DNA from: Aldrovandia affinis
Taxonomy: Eukaryota; Chordata; Actinopteri; Notacanthiformes; Halosauridae
DNA: 64,000 bases
NCBI GenBank assembly: GCA_029706075.1
Contig: JAINUG010000048.1
Coordinates: 5,775,874-5,839,873 of the forward strand
Direction of reading: 5' to 3'
Below the pieces are notes generated by a model, which was not told the origin of the DNA, did not search any database, and was given only the letters and a program-made list of their open reading frames with translations. Each line of letters begins with the position of its first letter. The first letter of the stretch is position 1. This document shows positions 25,796-37,560 of this stretch, in pieces. Made by a program: the position numbers and the translations under genes.

Positions 25796-26372
25796 GTCAA
25801 TTCCCAAATTATTCACACCCTTGATAAGAATAAGCAAAAAAGGCTGAATAAAATAAATAATACAAGTAATGCGCAATACTGTATCCTCAAAACATTTGAA
25901 CATTATATTATTTTATAATAATACAATTGCCTTTTTCCCCCTAAAAAGTCATGTCACAATTATTCACACCCAGTACTTTTCAGTACTTTGTGCACCCTCC
26001 CCTCGCAAGGATGAAACTATTGAGTCACCTTCTATAGTGTTTTATGAGATGGTGAACTTATTGCAAAATCTTTCAAGATCCTTCTGATCCTATAGTCTGC
26101 ACTTGTGGATTGCCGTCTTCAATTCAAACTACAAATATTCGATTGGGTTCATGTCTGGAGACTGAGATGGCCATTGTGAAACAATAATTTTGAGGTCAGT
26201 TAATCATTTCTTGGTTGACATTGAGGTAGGCTTGGGATCATTGTCTGCTGAAGGCATTTAAGGATAAACAGTTTTTGGCCAAAATGTCTTGGTACTTGTT
26301 AGAGCTCACAAATCAGTTGAATTCCATTGACCTTAACAACAGCCCCAGCACCAGTAGATGCAAAACATAACA
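25796..26372 (-). mobile_element. Tc1-like fragment, family 2
   Basis: Shares many blocks with 36845-37560 and 31600-31990: 'aaaggctgaataaaataaat', 'tcttcaattcaaac', 'gtctggagactgagatggcc', 'tttggccaaaatgtct'. Minus-strand remains of transposase C-terminus and 3' end; no open frame. Confidence 0.8.
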
Positions 26373-26382
26373 TATAACATAT

Positions 26383-26516
26383 GCCATTAGCAGACATTTT
26401 ATCCAAAGTGACGTACAGTAATGAATGCATATATTTTACAGTATATGCGGTTCCAATGGGAATCAAACCCACAACCTCAGCTTTGTCAATGCCATGCTTT
26501 ACCTACTGAGCCTCAT
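26383..26516 (-). mobile_element. tRNA-derived SINE, second family
   Basis: On the minus strand: 'ggctcagtaggtaaagcatg' (A box), 'gttgtgggtttgattccc' (B box), then 'gtctgctaatggcatatg'. Same family as 63235-63378. Confidence 0.8.
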
Positions 26517-26519
26517 ATA

Positions 26520-28440
26520 ACCACAAGCACCATTCTTTGTTGTATTGTTTTTAATTTTCTATATCCTGGGCCCAGAACTACACACAGTACTCTAAATTAG
26601 GTCTGACAACGGCATTATATAACATACATAAATATAACATCTTTTGATTACGTAATGCTCAATCATTTTAGCTACATGTCCCAGTATCTTGTTTGCCTTT
26701 TTTTTTTTTACTTCTACAGCACAATGCTTAGAAGTCTTTTGCAAATTGAACACATTCAAATTTGTCTCCTCCAATGAAATACTCATCTTAAATTTTCATT
26801 TCCCACATGCATAACTTTACATTTAGCAATATTGATTGTTATCTGCCATGTTTCTGCCCACTGGATTTTGTTTAAATCCTTAGTAGATTCTAAACTGTTC
26901 TCTATATCCCCATGTTTTGTATCATCTGCAAATGTAACAATTCTTTTATAATCTGCAAATGTAACTATATCTAGATCATTTATGTAAATAAGGAAAAGCA
27001 GAGGTCCCAGCACTGATCCCTGCTGGACTCCACTGCCCACAGCACCTAGGTCAGATACGACCCCTCCTACCATTACTCACTGTATTCTACCCTGAAGCCC
27101 ACTCTGAAACAACTCCTGTAATTCATACTGAATTCAATTTGACAACGAGCCTCTCATGTGGTACCTTGTCAAATGCTTTTTGAAAGTCCAAATATATAAC
27201 TTCATAAGCCTGGTTCAAGCCAAAACACAAAAATATTGTTTTTTTCAGGAATAATTCCAACCTTTTCCATTGCAGGTTAAACTGACAGGCCTTTAGTTCT
27301 GTGGGTCAGTACTGTCCCACTTCTTATAAATTAAAATGATAGTACCTTGCTTCCAGTCCTCTGGTATTTCTCCAGTGTAGGATATACACCACTGGGGCCT
27401 GCTGCCTCATCTGTCTTGTTTTTGTAGTTTTTGTAGTACTTCTCCATTCCTTATTTTAATGTACTCTAAGACATTCTGTACATTGGATATACTTTTAGGC
27501 ATATTTATAACCTCTTCTCTGCTAAGCTCTCAACAAAGTAACTGTTATGGGTATCAGCAACATCCTTATTATTATAAAGCAAAGCTCCTTCCTTATTCTT
27601 AATGCACTTAACCTCGTCCTTAACTTTCCTTTTTCTACTTCAATATTGAAAAAAAACCCGCTTAGGATTACATTTTGCATCTTACATTTTAGTTGCCCTT
27701 AACCTGCATATTGCAATAATTTACCTTGATTCTGTTCTAATGGTCTTTTATATACTTTGTATAGTCTCTTGTTTTGTTTCAGAATCTCCCGTAAAGATTT
27801 ATTCATCCACTGTAGAGATTGCTTTTTCATCTTATTTTTCCTTAATTTTGGGATGAATTTACTGAATTTTTACTGAATGTAGAATTTTTGCCCAATCTAT
27901 ATTGGAGTCAGCTCTGGGGGCGATTGGCTGTCCGCCCCAAGGAGGGGGGAGGGAAGCCGACAGGAAATTTGTTGCGTACAGCAGTGGCTCTGTAGTACCG
28001 GAGCTACAGTTGACAGCCTGGCGAGTGCCATCTCAGAGGAGACGATACTTAGCCTTTGTCACTACCGGTCACAGGGCTACGGCAGTGAACTCATAATACG
28101 AGGGGAGGATTGACATGACAAATAGAGGGTGTAATTGGCTACTAAATTGGGAGAAAATGGGAGAAAATCTGAAACAAATTCTTTAAAAAAAAAAAGTAAG
28201 CTTGTCTGAAGTTACAGGAGGCAGTCTTAACTTGCGAACCAATATCAAAAGTGACTGCACTATGATCACTTCTCCCAAGTGTCTCCTCTACCTCTGAGTT
28301 GCAAATTCTGTGAGGGTTATTACACAAACCAGATCCAGAATTGATTTCCCTATCTCAGACAGACTGAGTAACAGACTGCACCAAAAACAGTCATTAACCA
28401 CATTTTAAAAATCCTCTTCACATTTATCCAGTCTTTTCAC
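26520..28440 (-). pseudogene. Decayed non-LTR retrotransposon (jockey/CR1/L2 type)
   Basis: Minus strand, in order: end of the endonuclease (VEETLGRSDHSAVTFDI, 28280-28220), a decayed linker, RT region with RPVSLT (about 27290), VIYLDFQKAFDKVP (motif A, about 27190), SGVQQGSVLGPLLFLIYIND (about 27020), FADDTK (motif C, about 26925), WQITINIAKCKVMHVG (about 26840) and KKANKILG (about 26700). Many stops and frameshifts. A SINE (27903-28196) sits between the endonuclease and RT parts. Confidence 0.85.
27903..28196 (+). mobile_element. 5'-truncated SINE inside the LINE relic
   Basis: Matches the body and tail of 23331-23692 ('gattggctgtccgcc', 'ggggggagggaagccgaca', 'gtaattggctactaaattgg', A-rich end) but lacks the tRNA-like head. 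Confidence 0.75.
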
Positions 28441-28469
28441 ATCTCAGTCTACAAGTTAATCTTGCACAG

Positions 28470-28738
28470 ACATGAGTCAGGAGGAAGACACTTCATGTGC
28501 AGCTTTATACCGGCAGACTGTGGGAGCCCAATTGACCAGCAGAGTTTGCTGGTCTGTGACGAGACACGGACAAATGGCTAAATTCTTCCCTACCCGGGAG
28601 ATGCTACTTCCAATTATGCATTGCCCTGCAGGGCTTGTCCACAGTCAGCACTGGCATGTTCTGTATCTGATACCAGACCGTGGGGCTCATCCACATATTA
28701 GCAGGATGAGTCACCCAGTCAGTCAATCAGTTTTTGCC
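28470..28738. repeat. Interspersed repeat (shared with 48060)
   Basis: Shares several blocks in order with 48060-48335 ('ccaattat', 'cagtc(a/g)gcac', 'ac(c/t)agacc..gggg(c)tcatccacat'). Probably an old SINE-like family; no Pol III boxes could be fixed. Confidence 0.5.
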
Positions 28739-30127
28739 TCATGCTCATTTTATCGTGAGTAATTGGTTCTACAGATGTATTAGTAGTCCAGCTAGACACA
28801 TCGTTTAAACACTTTTAAATTGGTTGTGTGCTTCAATTGGACTTGTTGGAAAAGCTAGCAAGCTAACTAAGAATTAGTGTAATTCTGTATGAATGACTAT
28901 GCAAAAACAGTCAATTTAACGCAATAATTGCATATATCAGTTTGATAAGCTCGATATAGCCTACTAGCCAACTACGAATGACTTATAGACAATTACCATT
29001 CAAAACCAGTAGCTTATTTCCATGTAGCTTCAGCTAGTCTTGTCTAATGAGTTGAATTTGTACCCTTCATCCACAGTGAGCACAAGGATTATTAGATGTA
29101 GTGTTCCAAAACCCCTCCCACTGAAAGTCACCAGATTCACTCCTCTTTACTCAAATACTAATTCAAACAGACGCTTTTATAATATCAAATTGACATACAT
29201 TTTTTGGAAAACTGAAGGGGCCCCCTCAAAGTTAATGGGCATAATGCTACTGCGCTGAGCTGTGAACAGTACAGATGGTACAGTATGCAGAGCTGTGGAC
29301 AGTGTAAACATTATAGTGCTCTAAGCTGTAGCCTGAGCCTGATTCACACCAGCAACGTGAGTGCGTGAGTGAAGACAGCATGCTGAGGTGAGGACCTTAC
29401 TCAGTGTCTGCTGCATAACATGTGAGAGTGAGGAGTGGTGAGAGGGACCTCTGTGTTGAACTTCTCCCTGTTCACCAGTGATTGGATCTGACACAACAAT
29501 CTCCTGGATCAGACTTCACCGGATTCATCCGAGCCGCTCTGATGGGAGACATTTGGCTGAAACCCGCTGGATTTGTGCTTCTTGCCTCCCCGTTAACAGC
29601 CAGGTCAATATTTGCCAAGGTGTCTTGGCCCACAGCAAGCTGGATTTTGGGAAGAGGTGAGGACAGACACCTGGGCCCACTGGCTTGGGACAGCGTCTGC
29701 AGTGTGCGCCCATGTGAAAAGGGCCCGAGTGGAGTTGAGGAGGGCTCTCTGACGCCAGGGCAGACCCACGCTCTGTCCATCCTGCTGAGCGGCGCCAAAT
29801 GCGTCCACTGGCAGCCCGTCCATTTGCAGCCCTACAAACAACATGTTGGCCCCAGCCTCACCACTTCCGCCTCCACAACCAAACCAACAAGCCCACTCAC
29901 ATTACACACCCCAAATAATCTGTAAATAAACTGGAACGTGGTGTAGGGTTGGGGCTCGGTGCATAAGGCTCTGGACTATGACTTGAGGCTCATGTATGTT
30001 CACATCATAGGTCAAGTAGTGTGATTGTACCATGCCTAACTAGGGTGGCAAACGGCAAGCCCCAGAAGTGGTAATGGGTTAAAGAACATAAGACATAAGC
30101 TTATGTTACAGAAAATTCCTGAGTATG
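28739..30127. other. Non-coding
   Basis: Includes a 147-codon open frame at 29482-29925, but the opposite strand is open over the same stretch and no motif is recognisable, so I do not call a gene. Confidence 0.4.
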
Positions 30128-30811
30128 GGGACCACTCACTCTGTGCAGATCTATCAATCAGCATATCTAGCAATTATATTGCTAGCTTGCATATGAGAGG
30201 GAGAGAGAGAGATCTCTTTATAATATCATAAATAAGCTTACATCTGATATCATTTTATTTGACCATTATAGAGAGGAATCGAGTAACCAGGCATCCAGAG
30301 AGGGCAGGGCTGTTAAAACACCTATCCCCAGGACAGAGAACCTCCTAGGGATAGGGCAGCCGGTCCTCAGCAGCAGAGCAGCCCCGTCCCAGGCAGGGAA
30401 ACCTCTACAGGATCAGGGCATCACTCAGCTGCTGGTTTCATTAATGTTCATAATACATGCTACAAGTCATTTATAATGTGGTTTGATTTTATTTGCTTTG
30501 TTACCAAACAAATTAAAAGTTTTCATTTATTTTTTATTTATTTTTCAAACAAATCATCATTAATCGCAAATATAACCTTATAAAACTAATATTTCTAGCT
30601 AATATATTTCTAACTGTCCCAAGTTTTTGACACTACATTTTAGATTTTACATCTGAGGTAGGGACTTGTAATACACTACAAAATTATAGGAGGATGTAGG
30701 ATGTCAAAAGTTTAATGCTCAATATCTCAAAACTATAGAATTGTCAAATATAATTCCAAGGTCTCGATAGGGCTTCCCCTCTTGCTCAACATAGGGACCA
30801 CTCACTCTGTG
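30128..30811. repeat. Segment bracketed by an 18-bp direct repeat
   Basis: GGGACCACTCACTCTGTG occurs at 30128-30145 and 30794-30811, exactly 666 bp apart. This may be a target-site duplication around an unidentified 648-bp insertion, or a chance survivor of a larger duplication. Confidence 0.5.
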
Positions 30812-31599
30812 AAGGGATGTGCAGCTGCTCTAATCTAGAACTCACTACAGAGGGTTTAGTGGAGTTTTCCTATCAGAGGCATGCAACTTGAGGAAACAAC
30901 AGCACGCTGCACTGTATTGATGTCACCAACACAGAACCTCAAAATGTTATACTCAAATTCATTGTTTTTCCTCTTGTCTCTACTCTGCTGTCCTCTGGTT
31001 GGACCCCACACCCTTTCATGTAGCACAGGGTCTGTACACCTGTTAGAGGAAGAGAAGCAGTGAGGAGGAAATTAATGCACACAGCTGAGCCACTGATCCC
31101 GCTCTGATGCTCCGATGCTCCGTCTCCCAGGAGGACGAAGGCGATTGTCACACGCCAGCTCCGCACCAAATCCCGAGCCGAGGCATGGCAACACAAAGCC
31201 CAGCGCTCCCGAGGCATTCCGCCTCCTGACAGCAGAAAGATGGAGGGAATGAGAGAAAGAGGAGAACAATCAAACTTACCACAGTGGGTGTTTGATTGTG
31301 ACCTGCGTGCAACCCGACGCATGGTTTAAACTAGATTCGGGAAATGGCTGCATATGGGGAACGCGCTGCCTGCTGCCCCAGATGTGCGCTTGAATTACAG
31401 GCAGCAGCGCTTGAAAGATACATTAAAAACATTGCAAATTGTATATGTGGTGCAATTACCTCTGAAATACAATCTGATCATAGATACAGAATATATTGAG
31501 TGTGCGGCAATCTGTCTCACCAAATTCACGTAGAGGTCTTTAGAAGCTATTATATTCAGAATACAATACACAACGAGGGGACTTTCCTGTAATTACCAA
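30812..31599. other. Non-coding, unique
   Basis: No exon or repeat assigned. Confidence 0.5.
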
Positions 31600-31992
31600 A
31601 ATTGGTCAAGGCTACAGTGATATGCAAAAAGAGGCTGTATAAAATAAGCAATACAGGTTATGAGCTACAGTATATTGTGTGTAATAATAATATTATAGAA
31701 ATACAGAGAACGTCATATTTCTTTCTCAAAAAGATATTTGTCACAATTATTATCACCCCTAATAATTATTTTAAATAAAATCCAACAAAAATAAACCTGC
31801 ATTAACATGTCATCTTTCTATAGTGATTTATGAGATAATGTGCGTGAATATATTGGGGGGGATCATTGATAATAGCTCCAGACAGAATCTATCAAGATCC
31901 TTCAGATCCTTCGGTGTGTGTTTGTGTGCTGCCCTCTTCAATTCAAACCACACATTTTTGATTGAGTTAAAGTCTGGAGACTGAGAGGGTGT
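31600..31992 (-). mobile_element. Tc1-like fragment, family 2
   Basis: Same blocks as 25796 and 36845 ('gaggctgtataaaataa', 'aataaaatccaacaaa', 'ccctcttcaattcaaacca', 'gtctggagactgag'); shorter and without coding remains. Confidence 0.8.
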
Positions 31993-34724
31993 GAGGGTGA
32001 TAGAACCTTAAAACTACCCTCTTCTCCCCCCCCTCTCCCCCCTCGGTTAGCCCTGTTGTTTTTGTCTGCTGTGCCCCTCAGACGGTAACCCGAGCCATCC
32101 TGTTGCCCCATCCTCCCAGGCATGTTTTGCAGGGCGTTGGCGGTCAGCCCATGTGTGCGGTCAGAGCCTGTTTACATCAGTCTGGGCCGGCAGCTCTCTG
32201 GAAACACAGCGAAGACAAAAATCACCGCTCAGGGCAGACTGGCAAGACGTCGAGACCTCGTTCTATAAACTGTCTGAGGTCGGACATCAGCCCAATTCTC
32301 TCTCGTGTCCTCACTAAAGCTGTTTATCATGATTTTGGTGGGGTTATTTTTTCTTCTGCTCTCTTTTTACACAAGACTGTCTCTGGTTGTGACCCTCTGA
32401 GGAAGAGTGTTTAAAGATGTTTGCACTTTCAGAGATGTGTTCAATCTGTAATACATATACATACACTACCAGAACAAAAATCTGTGATGAACCAAATGAT
32501 CCAATGGGTCTTTGTTTCTAAAGGCTTATTAATATGTATGGTGCCAGGCAGGGTGGGGGACCTATCTCTGAGGAACGAGTAGAACAATGGAATTACATTT
32601 CTGACACACATTTAAAGCTAGTTTTGGATTAAAAGAAAAGACAAGGAGAAAAGAAAGGGAAAAGCCAAGCGATAAAGCCCAGATCTCAATTCCCTCTACA
32701 TCTCATCTTAGGAGAAGCTTGGGCCTTCGGGGGAAGGAGAAGGGAGGACGGGTCGTCAATCCCATATATTCAATTTCTCTTGCTGTAACATGAATCGTCG
32801 AGGGATAAGTGCGGATCAAAAGAACGAGCGAGGAAATGGAAGAAAGAGAGATAAACGCGACAGAACAAAGGATCAGACTCTCCACGGCTCTCTCTCTCTC
32901 TTTCAATCCCTCTTTCTTCCCAGCTGTAGTAAGCTGTTTTTTCCCGGTCGACACACTGTGATCCAGGGCCGCCTGGGATCAGCCCCTTCACGTGCGCGTC
33001 GCCAAGATGCGGGCGTGGAGATGGCGATTCTCAGCGAGTAGCTGATGCCTGCTTTGAACAGACAGAAGGAGGGCACGATGGCAGACACAACCATTTGAGA
33101 TCATTGTAAGTCTCCAGTAGGGGTCTGCTCTCTGAGGGTACAAAATCAATTAGTGCCCCCTTGAGGAGGAAGATGATTTTAGCAGTGCGGCATGCGGTCA
33201 CAGAGGGTAGGAAAGCAGTGACACTTGTGTTTATTTTACTCTATCGACCAACTAGAATTTGTCAGCCGGTTAGAATTTTGCAGTCTCACGGCTTATTCAA
33301 CCAGTTAGAATTCTGAAGCTCAAAAGTCCGCTTTTTTATTCACTCCTGGACAGTTTGAGTTGGTCAATGTGTGAAATCTCAGGGAAGGTTTGCCAATCAT
33401 ATGGTTGGAGCGGGGAACTAAGATACGATCAGCCCACTAGAACAAACCCTCAGAGGAGTTTACCGCGAGGAGTTAAACCCAGAGGCGGATAAAAGAGATA
33501 TAAGAAGAATTATATGAATTAATTATTTATTAATGATTAATTAATTAATCCCCCAGGGGACAGCCACGCTCTCACATCAGACCAGTAGATAGAGCGTGAG
33601 CTGTGGCGGGAGCGCTGTGGTGCCATCTGAGTGCGACAGATGCTCAGCAGTGTGACAACGGCCATTGGAGGGGTTGGGACGTTTCCTTGACAAACGTCTC
33701 AGTCTGTCTTGTACAAACTTGTCCAGGTCTCAGGAGCGAGTGATCTGGTTTTCCGCCTGGCAGAGCACCAAGAACAGTCGCAACATATTACTTTTACTGG
33801 GGGAGAAAAAAACATACAGGGCCAAATTAAGTTAATCAGCACGCCTCATGCAAACAGCTCACGTTCGCCGCATTTAATTGAGGATTAAAGGATCTCAAAT
33901 GAATAGCAGAGAAAGCGAGGGAGAACGAAATGTTGCCTCTGTTGCTTTATCTCCTGTTATAAGCCTCACTGTCTGACTGCAGCCAGAAACCAGTTGTTTC
34001 TGTTTCTTTGTAGAGATCAAACACAGACATTTAATTTACACTGCATCTGTTTATCCCCTTAATCAAAGCAGGGCCTCAATCCTACTAATACTACAGAAAA
34101 GAAAACATAAGCCGTATATGAAGTCGCTTTTCATTCCGCCAGGCAGTCAGTCAGTCCTAAGGCCTTCACCCAACTCCTTTTTGCCCCCATGGTGCATCAG
34201 CGTCCCTACAGGATTCTGTTAACAAGAGTGTCTGGTCTCCTTACAACACAATCAAACCATTGCAACTCCCCTCTCTGTGTAACATCTGGCAGTGATTTGT
34301 ACATTTATTTTTTCATATGATTCATACGTCTGGTGCCATCTGCGCAAGACTTGTTGATAGTCTACTAAAACTGAACACATAAAAAACTCTTTGTTTGTGC
34401 CCATACCCCTCAGCCACAAAGGACTGACGTACAGATACCTGTTACTGACCAGGAAATCTCAACTTATGGTAGAACGAATGGCCAGTGATGTGAATCCACT
34501 CCACAAATGTGCACAATTGTTTATTTAGGCAATAAACTCATTGTTCCGCTAGTAATTTTTGTGTCATTCACTCATTATTTTTCACACAGGTTCCTTGAAA
34601 TATCAATATCAAAAAAGTGATGCTATTCCTAGTGCACCATCCCTTATGAAACAGCATTTGGATAAAGAGAAATGTTACTTGTTTGGACTCACGCTGCCTC
34701 AAGTTCACAGCAGGAAACGTATCC

Positions 34725-34725
<1 letters not shown>
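31993..34725. other. Non-coding, unique
   Basis: Poly-C near 32025-32041. 'agttagaatt'-like words occur three times at 33250-33315. An ATTAATTA-rich palindromic patch lies at 33510-33550. 33780-33910 is dense in homeodomain and octamer-like words. No exon recognised. Confidence 0.5.

Positions 34726-34726
<1 letters not shown>

Positions 34727-34758
<32 letters not shown>
34727..34758. repeat. (CT)n microsatellite
   Basis: Pure CT run; a GT-rich patch follows at 34855-34960. Confidence 0.95.
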
Positions 34759-34760
<2 letters not shown>

Positions 34761-34959
34761 AACAGAAACGATTGCTGTGTTGCCGTGGTGATGAAACTTG
34801 GTGGTAATGTTGCTTTTCTCTCAAATAAACGTATACCAAGAAGTCCTCTGTTTTTGTGTATGTGTGTGTGTGTATGTATTTGAACATGTGTATGTGAATG
34901 TATGTACCTGTGTGGCAATTGTGCATATTTGTATGTGTGAGCAAGCATGTTAGCATGCC

Positions 34960-36844
34960 TGTGTGTGACATCCAACTCTTCACATTTTTCATGTCAGTTT
35001 TGTGTCCTTTTTGTTTTTTAGACGATGATTGTTTTGGCTCCTTGGATATGATATGTAGAGAAGTAGCTATTACTGGTTCATTGATGCTCTATAGGGAAAT
35101 CATAGACAGGGACCAAACCATTCCCATATAATGCAATAGAAAACATTTTGGTTAATGTAACTGTGTGTTAGCTACCCTGGAATACATGTGCAGACAGCTG
35201 TTAAATCTCACACCAAGCATTGTCAGAAACATTTGCAAGCCCACGAGAACTCGCAGGCTATCAACTTCTGTCTGTCCAGCAAAAGGTTAAGCGTGTTAAA
35301 GGATTTGTAAACTGGGATTGTGATAAAGGATTTCCACAGTGCTCATTTTTACACGTTTCTTCCTGATCAACAGCTCCTCTGTAGCCTTTCGGTTCTGTCT
35401 GAGTCTTTGTGTGCAGCTTTAACCGCAATGAGAACAGGACAGGCCCTCCCAGCACATCGTGCTGTAGGTGGGTATACACAGATTGATGAATCCGAATGCT
35501 TTATCACATGACTTAACTGAAGATTCTTTGTCTGCTTGGTTGATTCCATGTTTTAAAAGAATTTAGGCGGATTAAGATTTTCTGTTCATTGAAGCTGTTC
35601 ATCGATGATTTTCATCCTCGGTTGTGGCCACTGTGTCTGCCTGACTGATGGCAGTTGAATACCATTAAATCACATTGATACTTATGGCTTTAGGAAGCTG
35701 CGTTTTTGCAGTGCATTTAAGTAGATGCAATGTTTCGTTGCTTTTTTTTACACTGGGACATGGGTGAGTGCACTAGTACAAGCATCCCCCCCGCCCCCCC
35801 AAAAAATTGTCATTGACAGCAGCTCCACCTCTGGGGCACTTAATGGTCCTCAACATTTGCCTCGGGCCAAATCGTCACCCCAGGCATATTATATATTAGG
35901 GAATATGCACGGCATGTGGCATTTTATATCTTAGACATATACAGTCTACTTTATGTGCCTTTTATGCAAATTGGATATTTAATGACATTAAATTGATGCA
36001 GAATTATTCCAACCCTTGGTATAAGTGCCAACTGAGAGGATATCCAGTAGAATGAGTCAGAAGATTGAGAAACATTCTCACCTTGCTTTCTGCATATCAA
36101 TGAAACCCTTACATAACATGCAATAAAGTGTCATTAGAAAAGTAGCCTCCATTTGGAATAAAAAGTGAGAATAAGGACACAGGCGAATTTGCGCTCCTGA
36201 ACAATGAACATTTGTGGATCAAATGGAGGTGTCAGTCTCACAGTGGTATCTGCAAAACCCTGTCTTTATTATTCAGAATAAAATGTGAATAAATGTGATA
36301 TTTTATTTCTGATATTTTACTTAATTTTATCAATTTTTGCTTCTGTATCCCTGCTCCAGCATGAATTTAAAAAACAACTATTGTATTTTTTTCTCAGTGT
36401 GCTAATACTGAACAAATTACATTCCGCAAATATAGTAACTCCACCCCACTTAGCAGTTACCCTTGGCAACCATGGTTAAATACAGCAGGGGCTACATGAT
36501 ATGCTGTGGCTTTTTTCAATTCTTTTGATTGTCTAACTGAAGTAATTGTTTGGAAATGAATTGAACTTGGCCTTATACAAACCATTAAATAGGCCATCAT
36601 TGACTATTCTGATGCAGGTGGAGTGCATAGTTAGGCTGTGGCTTAATGTTCACACTGGACTATCTCCTAGGAGCACCTCTGTGAATACCTTACACATTTG
36701 ACATCTACTGTAGAAATGGAATTGCCCCAGCTCTGACCTGTGCTTATAAAACAGAGAGCAGTGTAGGTATATCAATGTCTGCTCAAAAACCTGTTTTTGA
36801 CATTCCCCTTACCTTTAAAATGCAATAATAGAACCTCTTATAGA
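34960..36844. other. Non-coding, unique
   Basis: Poly-C at about 35787-35801. Contains the RFX-type site listed separately. No exon recognised. Confidence 0.5.
36456..36470. promoter_or_regulatory. RFX X-box motif
   Basis: GTTACC-CTT-GGCAAC fits the RFX consensus GTNRCC(0-3)RGYAAC at every defined base. It is overlapped by the palindrome AACCATGGTT at 36468-36477. Binding is inferred. Confidence 0.45.
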
Positions 36845-37560
36845 TACGGTCAGGTACAGAATTATTGGCACTCTTGATGAAAATGAGCAAAAAAGGCTGT
36901 ATAAAATAAATAAATACAGGTTATGAGCTATAATGTATACTCAAAAAAATGTTACAATTATATTATTTTATACTAAGACAATTGTTCAGAGAAAAATAAT
37001 TTCTTTAACAAGTAATATTTAAAAAAAATGTGTGTGACAATTATTGGCACCCCTAATAATTGTTTGAAATAAAATCCAACAAACATAAATCTGCTTCTAT
37101 AGTGTGTTATAAGATTGGTGAACATATTGAGGGTCGTTGACCATTCCTCCATACAGAATCTTTCAATATCTTTAAGATTATTTGGTCTGTGCTTGTGTAC
37201 TGCCCTCTTCAATTCAAACCACAAATTTTCATTTTGGTTCAAATATGGAGACTGAGATGGCCATTGCAATACAACCATTTCTTGGTTGATGTTGACATAT
37301 GCTTGGGATAATTGTCTTGCTGAAAAATCAATTTGCAGCTAAGTTTCAGCTTCCTGGCAGAACCAGGTTTTTGGCCAAAATGTCTGGGTACTTGCTGGAT
37401 TTCATGATTACACTGACCTTAAGAAGAGCCCCAGGACCAGCAGATGAAAAAAAACCATAGCATTAAAGATCCATCACCATATTTCACCGTAGGTATAGGG
37501 CCTTTTCAACATAAGCGTCCTTTGCAAAAACCCACTGCTGTTGTGCATGGTCAAAAAGAT
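36845..37560 (-). pseudogene. Tc1-like fragment, family 2, with transposase C-terminus
   Basis: Longest of three related copies. Minus strand 37278-36973 reads WPSQSPYLNQNENLWFELKR and the usual Tc1 C-terminal text (…CMEEWSTT…). The catalytic Glu is present but the neighbouring PDLNP is changed to PYLNQ. The element is truncated before the first catalytic Asp. Confidence 0.85.

Noticed and set aside
29482..29925. 147-codon open frame, with GFIRAAL also readable at about 20803
   Set aside because: The opposite strand is open too, no domain is recognisable, and the seven-residue match between the two places is too short to mean much.
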